NCBI RefSeq assembly: GCF_000764305.2
Contig: NW_025934994.1
Span: forward strand, 124,001 to 188,000
Direction of reading: 5' to 3'
Origin: Hyalella azteca
Lineage: Eukaryota > Arthropoda > Malacostraca > Amphipoda > Hyalellidae
DNA length: 64,000 nucleotides
Part shown: positions 34,611 to 54,976 of the stretch, in pieces
Numbering within the stretch: the first letter of the stretch is position 1
How the letters are laid out: each line of letters begins with the position of its first letter
Position numbers and translations under genes: made by a program
Notes under the pieces: generated by a model
Told to the model about the DNA's origin: nothing
Seen by the model: the letters and a program-made list of their open reading frames with translations, nothing else
Databases searched by the model: none

Positions 34611-37569
34611 TCATCCTTTTTCTATTTTATGAGACACGTTACCTGCATAAAATTTATTGACCGCGTTCGGTCCCCCATGTGTTTCAGACGGCACTAGAGG
34701 CACCCAGTCATTCATTTCTGTGCCGTCAAATCGCAGGTCTGTTTCCAATTGTCTTTTCCTTTTATCACTCACATTATTTAATTCAAATAAACTCTGATGA
34801 TGTTCATTAGAATTGATTTCTCGCGGTGAAAAAATCCCCTCACTGGTGTCAATTTCGCGGCTTAATAATTTGGATGGAGTGAACGTATTTGCGCTGGTGT
34901 TCTTGAACATATCTAAGATTTGCGAACCGTTCAGGTTGATGACAATAGGCATGGAGTGAGCACCGTAGCTGCCTGGCAGAGACCGGTCCTGTTGGTCAAC
35001 ATCAACTACCTTTGGTCGGGTCATTTCTGACCGGAAGAGAGTCCGTGAAGTGCGAGTTGCAGGTTGATGAATCATGATGCGGTGTTGGTATGATGAATCT
35101 GATTTGGATGAAGAGGGATTGAGATAAATTTGACCGTTAGCGGATGCAGAGGAAGACCTAGCAAGGCCACTATATTCAACTTCCTTTGGATTAACGATAG
35201 CTGATTCAGTGGAAGACTTAGCAAAGCCACTAAATTCAACTGCCTTTGGATTACCGGTAGCTGATTCAGAGGAAGACTTAACAAGGCCACTATATTCAAT
35301 TTCCTGAGGAATTAAAGGATGGATATGTTTTGAATCCTCATTAGGAAGTGACTTAAGATAACTTTGAGCTCTCATACCTGAATCATAATCGTGCGAGTTA
35401 CGTACCTCTTGATTTCTGACTACGTACACTGGGGGGCCTTCATGGTAGGAATTGGAGTACTTTGAGTTCTGAGTTCTGAAATGGGTCAACTCTGGTGAGT
35501 GAGGAATAAAACGGGGCTCAACCAAACCATGGTTATGAATTTCCTCGTGGATTTCTCCTCCTTTCACGCCTTTTAGAATTTCTCTTATGTGGATGTCTTC
35601 TCCCGTGTCAGGATTTTCACCGATGTAATGAGTGTCTTCTGGTGTATAACTCGGCTTCTGCCCTGTGGGACGGTATGTGGATTTTATTCCATAAAGAGAA
35701 TCTCCCTGTGACAGAAGTTTTTGTTGGCGGACTCCATATGAATGATCTTCTTGAGTTTCTTCGCTATCGGACGGGTGGCCGATGATGTCAGATATGCTTG
35801 TTGGATCAGGGCGGGAGGGTGTAAACTTTATGTCTTTCTGAGTGAACTGTGTGTAGTCGTCGGGATGGTCGTAGAACGGCTTGTCTTTCTCTGGTAAGAC
35901 GGGTGGAGGCTTTACGACATTCTGATACCGAGATGAATAGTCTGCATGAACCAGATAATTTTGGAGAGGTTGTGCATTGAGATGGGAAGTACCAAAGCTG
36001 TTGAATAGTTTATTATCAGGATGAATGAAGGGGTTGCTTTGGGAACCCACATTGGAACTACCATAGAGGGACGATACCTGTTGCTGCAAAGGATCAAGAG
36101 GGTTGAAGTAATTTGCTGCATCTCTATAGGAGCTGCTGAAAACGTCGTTGTTGCTCGGAGGGAGAAGTCCAGTGTAAGTAGTTTTAGGCCTTGAATTGGA
36201 CAGTTTAATATCTTCGTACAAGTCCGGCGCGACAGGAGCAGTAAACAGACTGGCTTTTAGGAGCTCCCTATTGAGCCTGGCCCTCGAATCAAAAGTGTTG
36301 CTCAAAAATTGACTATCAGAAGACGATGGCAGACCAGGACAATCAGTGTTGATGGCGGTCTCCGTGCGTGTGACGGTAACTGTGCGACTACTAAACACAG
36401 TCTCGATGTCCGTGTGGAACACGTCTTGAATTATAGTTTTGGTGATAATTTCTGGAGTAAATCTGGTGTGTTGCAAGGAATTGATGAGGTGTTTCGTGTC
36501 GTAGATCAGTTGAGTAACTGTCGAAGTGATTGAGGTTGACTCGAACTCGGTGGTGGTTATGTAAACGGGTTCCACGCGGGTGCTAACTATGGTGCTGGTG
36601 GACGTGGTTGTCACCGTCGAGGGGTCAAAGTCAAAGCCAAATGTCTTGAAACTTGTGTCAAAAACGGTTTTGGGGAAGAACTCCGTTTCGTAAATAGTTT
36701 TGTATAGCGAGGTCTGAAATTTAAAAAAAACTATTGTATTACGTATATCACACACTGTGAAATAAACCTAAGAATCCTATAAAGTTCACTTTCATGTCCG
36801 TTCCTATTTTAAATTTGCACTGATTACAACATGCTTTACACGATAAGGAAATATTATCCAGGATAACGCACTATTTGAAAAAATATAACTCAGTACTCAC
36901 TGCAGTGAGTGACAGAGAGCGCATTTTTTCGTTGACGAAAACTTGAGGTCACGGACAGACGGACGGACAGACGGACAGACAACCGGACATGGCGAGCACA
37001 ATAGTGAATTTTTTCCATAAACGAGAAAATGCGTTAAAAAGGTGGTACATAAATTTTATGTCGCAATTTATACCTTCGTAGAAATTGCGATTTATTTATA
37101 ATAAATTTATACGTTAGTATAAATTTGGAATTTAAAAAATGTAAAAAATTAAATTAAGTAAAGTTAGAACCTGAGCACAGCACCGGAAAGATATTAATGA
37201 TGATTCGGCTCTCAAATCAAAGCTACATGTAATGAAATGAAAAATGTCCTCACTAAAACTTGCTAGGTGGACAACTTGCAAAAAAAACATTATTAATAAA
37301 AAAATTGATAAATTTTCAAATTTCCTCACCGTTTTTGTGATGTATTTTGTCTTATGAATGTAGTTGGGAAGGCAAGGCACTCTGTTTGGATGTGGTCTGT
37401 TAGGAGGGGGAGGAGGGGATCTGGGTCCAAAGGGGTGATGGAAAGACCTTTTCCTGTTGATTTCTTGTCCTCCGCGTCCGTAGAAAAAAATAGGATCGCC
37501 AAGCGAACCCAGCAGCAGTGAAGTTATTAAGACAAACTGTCCTATAGAATATTTCGGGAGAAGCGTCAT
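34611..37569 (-). CDS. Secreted Ser/Thr-rich repeat protein, unknown function
   Basis: Two coding exons on the minus strand, 37569-37330 (80 codons) and 36713-34611 (700 codons plus TGA), join in phase 0 across a GTGAGG donor and a TTTCAG acceptor; 780 residues. An upstream in-frame ATG at 37587 would add six residues, but the ATG at 37569 follows a good acceptor (tttctccacag), so a noncoding exon probably lies upstream. Residues 1-24 form a signal peptide with core FVLITSLLLGSLG. Then follow a proline run (SPPPPPNRPHP, about 51-61) and a Thr/Ser-rich segment rich in TxT and KTxY patterns (about 75-200). Three 20-residue repeats (VEYSGLARSSSASANG type) lie at about 548-610 and a dibasic KRKRQ site near 732. 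Several N-glycosylation sequons are seen. No enzyme domain is recognised; extracellular matrix, cuticle or mucin-like roles are guesses. Confidence 0.8.
36879..37041 (-). repeat. Dispersed repeat family A, full-length copy in intron
   Basis: On the minus strand: gcattttctcgtttatggaa, (gtctgtccgtcc)n, gtgacctcaagttttcgtca, gcgctctctgtcactcactg, cagtgagtactgagttatat. It sits in the single coding intron of the secreted-protein gene. Confidence 0.85.
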
Positions 37570-38123
37570 CTGTGGAGAAATTTGCATGGACTGTTGAAAA
37601 ATTAGTAGAAAAAAGTTGAAATGTGTTTTAGAATTTTTATCCGTCAGAAATGTCAAGAAATAATTATTAAAATTAAGTTGAATTGTAGACTCGTGTGGAA
37701 TCGAATCCCGGGAGGATTAAATGATAGAGTTCGAAAATCAGAAAAGCTACAGATTTGAAAATCCCAAAGGTTCGGAAATCTTTGTTTAGGGAAAGGTTTG
37801 GGAACCAGACTTTAGAACGAAAATTATGCTCATGTTTTTTGCACCGATGATGCATATAAAAATTAAGTTTGAAGCAATGATAATTATCACTAATGATAAT
37901 TACTTCGCATTGGTATAAATTGTACAAGTCGGGAACACTGCTCCGATATACGAAGAAAATTGTGTAGATTACGGAAGGATAACTTTTAACTCACTAATAA
38001 ATTCTGCAGGTAATGCCAGTTATTCAATATATAATGAGAAATAACCTCTACCCACCATTTCGCCAGTAATGCCCCCCCAGCTTGCACATGAATGAACGGT
38101 GGCAACAACGTGTCTGTTTCGAC

Positions 38124-38157
38124 TGACTTGCACCGTGCGACACCACGGAACTTTATA
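38124..38157 (-). promoter_or_regulatory. TATA/initiator core promoter of the secreted-protein gene
   Basis: On the minus strand TATAAAG occupies 38157-38151 and the arthropod initiator TCAGTC has its A at 38124, 33 bases from the start of the TATA box. A GC-rich stretch lies upstream at about 38160-38310. It points toward the gene starting at 37569. A noncoding first exon from 38124 could end at a donor such as GAAATG|GTGGGT near 38055. Confidence 0.6.
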
Positions 38158-38751
38158 TCCACTTTCTCCACATAAAGTTGCTGTCACGCGCGTGTCAGAA
38201 GCAAAGAAATGCCCCGCGACTGCCCGGAAACTTTTGTTTGTCGCTGTCGAAAATTACACACATCTCGCGACTGGCCGCGGTGGACTAGCGAGAGCAGACG
38301 GCTAGAAAATAGATGATGTCGCACAACTTAATATATAAAGTTATCTGAGCATATTTTTTATTTGTTTAAACACATAGCGAGTAGAACAGTTTATACGTAA
38401 ATTAAATCTCAATTTGATCATAAAAACCGAGAAAACATTAATGATATCCATTCAAACCAAGTCAAATGAAATGGTTTAGAGGCAGACTGGTTGATGCTCG
38501 CATGTTTTTATTTTTCAGCCAGTATTTGAGCTTGATAATTGAGCCCAGAACATTCTAATTTCCATAGTGAAATGATTTCAAACAGGCCGAATGAGCTACT
38601 CAGTTACAATCTTTAATGTCTCAAAATTAAAGCGTGACGGAGGTCGCTGCTTACATCTGAAATGAAATATATATTTCCACTTTGTCGTTTATTCGCCATT
38701 GTTAGGGAATAGTAAAAATTTATTCATATTTCTTAGCCACGAATTTTCCAT

Positions 38752-38918
38752 TCTTTTTAGCGCATTTTCTCATTTATGGAAAAAATGCACTATTGTGCTA
38801 GTCATGTCCGTCCGTCTCTCTGTCTGTCTGTCCGTCGGTCCGTGACCTCAAGTTTTCGTCGACGAGAAAATGCGCTCTCTGTCACTCACTGCAGTGAGTA
38901 CCGAGTTATATTTTTTAG
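38752..38918 (+). repeat. Dispersed repeat family A, full-length copy
   Basis: tttttagcgcattttctcat through atggaaaaaatgcactattg, (gtctgtccgtc)n, gacctcaagttttcgtcgac, gagaaaatgcgctctctgtc and the palindrome actcactgcagtgagt to ttatatttttt. The ends carry gcgcattttct and its inverse agaaaatgcgc, so part of the unit can fold back. Confidence 0.9.
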
Positions 38919-40202
38919 ACTTTTCCGTTCCGCAATTTAGGTTTTCTATACTTTCAGGATTTTATTCATTTCATGTTATAGTTACGCGCTGGTAAGGACT
39001 ACCACCCAGCACAACGCAATTGTACAGAATATATTCACTTTTTTACTGAATACATTGTAACGCCTTCAAGAATCGACTTGACTCAGTTATGCGTAGTTAT
39101 ATGTTCAGTGTGGAGGAGCCTCCCACCAGAGTGCGACCACTGGACAATCGGACTGGGCGCTCTTAGGGAGCGCACGTTGCGAAATTTTTTTACTTGACGT
39201 GGCCACGTGGCCATTTTTTAGCAGTTTGTTTGAATGCAAGACGACGAGACTCGACGACAGGCCCTCGTCGGCCTAATCATCTGCGTCGATTCATGCTATG
39301 CTATGCTATGCTATGTGACTACTCAGTGTTTTATCTCAATTGGAACCTTTTCATGGCCGTTCGAGATACAGAGATAAAGAGGTAGTCTCCCAGCACCATA
39401 TCGTACACGACTTGTGAAAGTTTTGATCCTACAATTATTTCCTGAGAGTTCAGATCCAATGACTTATAATTACAATCATTATTTCAGGGGATTCGACTGC
39501 TTTCTTTATTCAGTAACACTTTTACGCTTCAAAATATCTAATACTAATTTTGCGTTCATTCACCATACGGGAGCAGCCGCATCTATTTCTCTCTAGGTCC
39601 GTAAGATAAAAACTTTTTAGTCGTGTTTTGTAATACCTGCTTTTTTGCATAATTCGGTTTTACTACAAAGAGAAATTTTATTTTTCAAGCTTTGTTTTGC
39701 CATTCACAAGATGCCAAATGAGAGCTTGCTGAATATTATCTAATGGATAATAGTACTTGAGCATCACGATTTAAAATTTATCCCATTCTTCAACACCCCC
39801 CCCCCCCCAAAAAAAAACGCAATGGGAAAGTTTCTCTAAAATTTATTCGAAGAAGCGAGCGGATCGCATTCAAAGATCGTCCGTAGAACCTTCTTCGCCT
39901 CAAGCTACATTATGCCAATATTCTTATGCAATAACAAGACGCCAAAGCTTTCGCTTTCTCTTCAACTCTGACCAGATCAAATATTGACGTGCAAATCCTG
40001 CGGTCTGGAGTTTACAGATCATGTCAACATAAATTCTAAATTTTGAACCTCAGAAGAAAAGCACCTTCTAATGCAATAAAAATTGACACTCTCGACGCGC
40101 GGCACAAGTCCGATTGTCAGATCAAGACAAAAAACATACAAAATAGATTTGAATAATAAATAATACATTCCATTTAAACAAGAAAAATTTTATTCTCCGA
40201 GG

Positions 40203-40350
40203 TTCTTTTTAGCGAATTTCTCATTTATGGAAAAATGCACTGTTGTGCTCACCATGTCCGTCTGTCTGTCCGTCCGTGACTTCACGTTTTCGTCGACGAG
40301 AAAATGCGCTCTCTGTCACTCACTGCAGCGGGTATTGAGTTATATTTTTT
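40203..40350 (+). repeat. Dispersed repeat family A, full-length copy
   Basis: Same block order as 38752-38918: tctcatttatggaaaaatgc, ccatgtccgtctgtctgtcc, gtgacttcacgttttcgtcg, agaaaatgcgctctctgtca, then actcactgcagcgggt (palindrome partly lost). Confidence 0.9.
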
Positions 40351-43300
40351 GGTGTTACTGGTGATTGGTCACGAATGCTCTCCCCGTATTGCTCGTGGTC
40401 GAGGCATGTTCACGGAGTACCTAATAGAAGCGAATTTTTGGCTGTGGCGTGTCTTCGGTGTATCATTAAATGTATTTCTGGAAACTTATGGTTAGCTGTT
40501 AATCCAAATCACATCTGGGTATCACAACACTTTGTTTCTAATAGGACAAAAACAATTTAATTATTCTATGCACTCAAGCACTTCCAGGACTTGTTGTAGT
40601 AATAAAATATAGTACACAAGTAATGATGCTAGTAGTAGAGTTTTACGGATATTTCGAATTTTTGCTGTATAGGAATGGTTCATATTGATATTTCTCAGGG
40701 CTGTGAATGACACTAGATTGTTTCAAGCCTGAAGATCGTCTCAATTGTATTTCATGCCTGCATGTGCTAAAGCTTTTCGAAAAGAAAGTTTCTGTTTGCC
40801 GATCTGGGGCTGTTCGGTAATGGTGCATCGCAATTCGTTCACCTCCTTGTTTTATTTCATAATAAACAGCTCAGTTAAACCTTAGTCTTATGGTTTGTTA
40901 GTTTGTTTTCATTGCTTTAGCCTCCTAATGACTTAGAAGTGTAACGGCTTTTCAATTTTTTGTCCGTATTAATTCTTCGTTTTTACGAGGTTCAGAAAGG
41001 CCAGAGTGAGAAATTTGTCGGGTAGCCAAGTGTAGTTGATCACAAAGCGACGTAAAGTACAGAAAAGCGTCAGAAGTCACATTGTCGCATTCTAGGTGCC
41101 AGAATTTATAACCGCGATAATTACAAATTATGTTTAGTACTGTACTTTTTGCTGATAGTATCGAAGATTTAGCATTTTCAAGGACTAATGACTTACAATG
41201 AGAATGTTCCATCAGCACTAAAAATAGATTTTTCCCAACTGCAATTTTTCTCAACCACCGAACTCATCAAAACGCTCGAGTCAAGAGCAAGAGGAATGAA
41301 GTACAACTGGTATGTCTATGTCAATTTATTGAAACAAGATACCATGACAGCGTTATCCAGAACGAAGATCATGAGCAAACGCAAATTCCCGAATATTATA
41401 ATAGCAATTATATCACAAAAAAAGTAATTGGCCCAATAATTGACATGTCAAGATGACTCGACAAAGACAATTTCTGCAGGTATGCGAGGCTAATAGTACT
41501 TTAGCTTGAATTCAACATTCGAACTCTTGTGGAGCAAATGATCTACCTGAAATCCGTTATTTAAAATAACGATGTAGATGGTGTGGTAAACTCTAGCTTG
41601 CACTCGTCAGTCGCCAAGCTTTGCGAGAAGTTCCATGCTTGAGATGCAATGTGTGATGACAGTGAATTAATTATATGCAACTCTGACTTAAATAAAAAGG
41701 AAATAAGTGTGCAACACATGCATGGAGATAGCACAACACAACTTTGGTTGTTAATGTTTAATTTAGTTTGGTTCAACAAACCAATGAAACTATTGTCAAT
41801 TTTTTTCAGATCCAGTTTACGGGAAATTTTAAAAATAAATCTCGACAGCCACTTAATTGACTTTGGTATTACTTCTCTAGCGAAATAATTAATTTAGATT
41901 CAATTATGAACATCCAATTCTAGGGAACAATATTGTGTGAAGTCCCCACAGAGGCGTAGAGAATTGGTTTAGGTATAATTTAGGGAAACATAATTTAGAA
42001 AAACTGAGTAATCCGCCTGAATGAACGTGCGTCATTTTCTATGATGTTCGCGAATGCGCACAGTTCATGAAAATAATTTTGATTCCCCAATGTCTTCAAG
42101 AGCCGCGTGTTCACATCCAAGTCTTGCATAGCAGCATCAAGCCAAAGCAGTGTCATCAGCAGGAAATGCCGGCATGACTTGACTCCAGCGGCAACATCAA
42201 AATTACCATTTAGGAATCGAGATTGCGAATAGATAATAAATCTTTTGACTATGGATCGGAGAATGTAGTGAATTACCTTAAAACTTCGAATCTCTTAAAT
42301 CTGTAGGCGGGACCTAAGAATGAATCTGAAACATTCAGTAGTCGGGAACGACATTTATTTGCACGTCTACGATATCCACAAACATGGTATGATAATATAA
42401 AGCTGGAGAAGAAATAAGAAGCAACAAGTGAATAGTACGGTATACGACTGAACTCGAAACGCTAAAGGAATCCTTGCTATTCTAATGCACAAAAAAGTTG
42501 CTAAATGTAATATGATCCTTAATGTCAAGAATAATAAGATCTACGTGGTGACTACACCCAAGCATTATAAATAGAATACAAGTGCCGCCAACCTCACTCC
42601 AGTGAGCGCTAAGCCGAGTTATGCGAATCCGTGAACACGTACCGTGAATAGCTATCCCTTACACACGTGCCTCGAGGTGCACCGTGTGAATAATAAATCT
42701 GTAAATGCATGACAGGGATATTCGACATGTAAAATTTAACCGCATTCACATTGAAGAAGTAGCCGGTTTTGGAGATTTGAAGTAACGGGACCAAAACTGT
42801 GGACCAAAATGAACTATTATGAAGTCACCGAGTTAAGAATATCAGCGAGTCGCTATTTCCGAGAAGTCAAGGCAGTAACATTAACATAAAAAAATCCCCG
42901 ATAGGCTACCACTGCGTCCTTTGAATTAAAGCTAATGTCGGACAAGTGCCGACTCGTTAAACAGTACAATAAAATTCCTGACAAGCAAATGAAGATAAAG
43001 AGGCGGTTCATTTTTTGAATATAGATTTCAAGCACCCCACACGGTTACGAAGGTACGTGGGATCTTTCCCTCACTATTACATATGAACTAAAAACCTTTT
43101 CCAAGCACGATATTCTGGACAGACACGATTTTTTTCCTTTCTCAGCAAGTTTTTGATAAATTCGATTAATCAGTCGTCAAATGCAAAGGTTGGATGACTT
43201 TGTTCTTAAAGAAAAACTCTATCATATTTTTCAGGAGTGAAAATGCAATAAAAATGGGAAGAACGTCAGCCGAATGGCAAGAGAATTTAACAGGAGGCAG

Positions 43301-44093
43301 ACGCGCGACCGAATATCTATTCAGCCATGTCATCATACACAAGGAAGACAAAACCGGATACATTTTCGAGAAACAATTTGAAAGAAATTTGTTACAAGTT
43401 ACACTTGTTGAGAGACACTGAACCCAAGTACACAGAAGCTGTCATACTGGGAGTAGCTACCTAAGAAATTATATCAGCATCACGCCAGAGGTTTCGCATT
43501 AGAGTCGTAACAGAATAAGCAGTTTAGAGTGCTAAAAGAATCTCAGACACAGACTGTGCAGAAAAGCGGCATTCTTAACATATATCACAAGCCACTGCTA
43601 TGCCTCGAGCTCCGCTTCAATATTACGAGCTCCGAACAATAACCGGGCACTCAAGATTGTTGGCGTCTTTCCACATTTGATTTACTGTTATAAAAACGCA
43701 ATATTGAATATAACAATTCTCTATCTTGCAAGTGGGAATTGTTGAAGACAAATAAAGAATAAAATTTCGCATTTACTGGAAGCATAAAAGTAATGCGAAT
43801 TATATTTTATATTTGATGGGCTGAGCGGAGATGATGGGCGTTTCCTTTATAACGGTGTTGGATTAGCCGATAAACATTATAAATACCGTATTGTTAAAAA
43901 TAATGTAATGATGTTGGTAACATTGTGATGATAGAACGCCGCATGTCAGACGTAGGCTGCTGTACGAGTGGATCACCGAGTTAGGAATAATTGGTAGAAT
44001 ATATCCGCGTAGCCCTTGTTCTTCCTGTAGCCATTGACTGGCTCGTTGACCCCAGTCACTGAGCAGCATGGGTACCGCAGCTATAATTCATAA

Positions 44094-52252
<8,159 letters not shown>

Positions 52253-52289
52253 TCAGCTGACCACAGAATATACGAGACTACTGACTACT

Positions 52290-54698
52290 CTTGAGCTGGC
52301 AACGCTTCTGCGCATTCAAAGCCGCAAAGCCTCAAAGAGAAATTTTTTGCTCATGTGGTTATTATAATTGGAACTACGGACAGAAAATTGCCAAGAAAAA
52401 TAAATCAATATAGAACTTTACGTGCAGTTATGACGTTCGTGTAATACTAATATTTCAACGTACTACGAGAAAGCATCTAGGTAGTTGCACCACCACGTGA
52501 AATTTCGGCTTTTCATGTGCAGCACCCTGTAAAATGGCTCGCACATTTCATCACATGAAATTATTTGGACAAAAGTGAAGTGATAAAGCAGAATGAGTGT
52601 TCCATTATGAAAATATTCTTCACGTAGTTAGGTGGGTGGAGTTAGGTATTTATTGACTGTTTTGTACCAAGCTGTTTGATCGAAAATATCGATAGCTACA
52701 CAGAAATCGAATAGTTTAAAATCCAAGGTATTTATGCATGGGTTATAAAATCCTTTTTCAACTGTATAACTTTTGCATCTGGAATTCCCCGAAATGAAAA
52801 CTTTCTTCTGTCTTACGCGTCAATGAAATTCGAAAATGAATATATAACTATTTGCATGAAACGAAAATCCATTACACGAAACAGCTTATACATAGATAGG
52901 AGACTAGACAGAATTAAAAAGAACCAATACTCCCTGTGATGCAACTCAATAATATCGCAACACTTTAAATACAAGGTATCACATAAAGATCTAAGTGCTT
53001 GACACTAGAAACCATTTGTCTGAAACTACGTGCCCCGCACTGCAGGTAAAGTTCAACATAGCAATGACCCCTGCTCCCAATACCAGAGTTGAACTGCAAG
53101 TGGGAAATTATGTTCACACGAGCCCAAAAGTAAACTATGTATAACCCCCACTCCAATTCCCCCACAATATAGAGCTAGAACACATCTCCCGCGTCTCCTA
53201 AAGCGGGGGCGTGAAACATGACATGTGCATTGCCGGCTTCAGAAATGTCTTCAAACTACGTATCCATGAATTAGAGGAGAATCAGTTTTGAGAATTACTG
53301 CATTGTTATCTGTACAATAATGCATCAGTTTCTATTGTTTCATTTTCGGTGAATTCATTTACTAAATTTATATCCCAGCAGCTTCTTGTATCTGTAAATG
53401 GAATGTCTTTGTGCGTAAGCAATTTCAAAGTCCACCCCTTACCTCAACCGGGAATGAATTGCAATCCCAGTTGAAATGCATGAATGAATTTCTTTGTTTA
53501 CTAATGTTTTTCGGATATATTTCTTTTATTGTGGCCTAATATATTAAAGCGTTCTTCTGTGCCACCGATGCTGGCTAGAGGAATATAAAAATATTAATAA
53601 TACATAAATGAAAATTAAGAAATGATTAAAAATAAATAAGTAAAACATAAATAAATCATTGCTCCTAAGGTTTCAAAGGTTTCGTAGCATTTTTAGCAAT
53701 AATCAACTATCGAACCCATGTTACTTTTCTTTAAAATGTCATTTATCAATATCGATAATAAGTTAAGAATAGATTATTTTAGGGAATCAAATACTAGGTT
53801 AAGACCGAAATGAATTGTCTTCTACATGACCCATTGTCCGAAGCCATTTTGAAGTTTCAAATTCGATGCCTGGACAACTTGTGCCATAAGTGTAGGTACT
53901 GAATCTACAAGGGAAAAGAAAATTGTCCTCAGAAGACAAATTATTCACAAAATTCTAACGCACGGTAAAACCATTTTCTTTAATGAGCACAACTGTTATT
54001 TGAGAAGAATTTTTTCAAATTTTAATATAGTTTACAAGTCAATTGACATCTCATTTGTCAGACTATAAGGAAGAACTATTCAAACTAAGCCTACCGGTCT
54101 CGGCCGAAGAATTTAAATGCAGGAATAGAATGGCACTTGGAAATGACATTTTATTTTTTGGGAAATCTAATCCCAGACCGAACAGTCAAGCAAACAAGGT
54201 CGCAAAACCGAAGACCGAAAAACATCCAAAAAACAACAACGGTCTGACCGGCCATAGACCGAAAAAAAAACAACAACGGAAATTATGCGTGAATTTTAAG
54301 ACGTGTAGTGTTGAGATTTGTTCGTGGTGAAATCAGCCGTTAAATTTTACGTACATAAACTTCCAGAGTGCTAGCACAGAACCTGAATTTGGGAACTTGA
54401 TATAACTTACGATTACGGTAGTAATTCACTAGAAACAAGCTACCTTCCGCCGTCCACTAGATGAACGAATTTAGATTTTGAAAAAGAGTTTCGGTTGAGG
54501 GGGTGGGGAGGCCTGTAGGCCTGCCGGCTTAGGCCTACTTCAGGCTTTCACCCCGCTGTAGAGCTCGGCCTATTGCGCAGTGCCTGCTCTTAGCTGCTGC
54601 ATACGGGACAAAGAAGTGTTTGAAGTATGAATGTTATATACAAGAAGTATGAATGTTACACAAGAAGTATGAAGTATGAATATTATAAAACTAGTACG
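52290..54698. other. No recognised gene
   Basis: Upstream of GABARAP exon 1a. A 95-codon frame on the plus strand at 54043-54330 is Lys/Asn-rich and resembles nothing I know. Noncoding leader exons for GABARAP exons 1b and 1c may lie here but cannot be pinpointed. Confidence 0.4.
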
Positions 54699-54976
54699 AT
54701 GAGTGTTCAGATGAGTATTCAGATGAGTATTCAGATGAGTATTCAGATGAGTATTCTGATGAGTATTCTGATGAGTATTCTGATGAGTATTCAGATGAGT
54801 ATTCTGATGAGTATTCAGATGAGTATTCTGATGAGTATTCAGATGAGTATTCAGATGAGTATTCTGATGAGTATTCAGATGAGTATTCAGATGAGTATTC
54901 TGATGAGTATTCAGATGAGTATTCTGATGAGTATTCAGATGAGTATTCTGATGAGTATTCAGATGAGTATTCAGAA
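54699..54976. repeat. 12-bp minisatellite
   Basis: About 23 units of gatgagtattca or gatgagtattct. The reading frames are open in several phases because the unit length is divisible by three. Confidence 0.97.

Larger units (their letters stand above)
38311..44093. other. Gene-poor stretch between two minus-strand genes
   Basis: Holds two copies of repeat family A, an (atgct)n run at about 39294-39314 and a C-run/A-run at about 39796-39820. Between 41.1 and 43.5 kb there are several short frames of 60-80 codons with coding-like composition but broken by stops and frame changes. I do not recognise any of them. Confidence 0.4.

Noticed and set aside
54043..54330. 95-codon Lys/Asn-rich frame
   Set aside because: Composition fits AT-rich noncoding DNA. 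No domain, and no clear promoter or partner exon.
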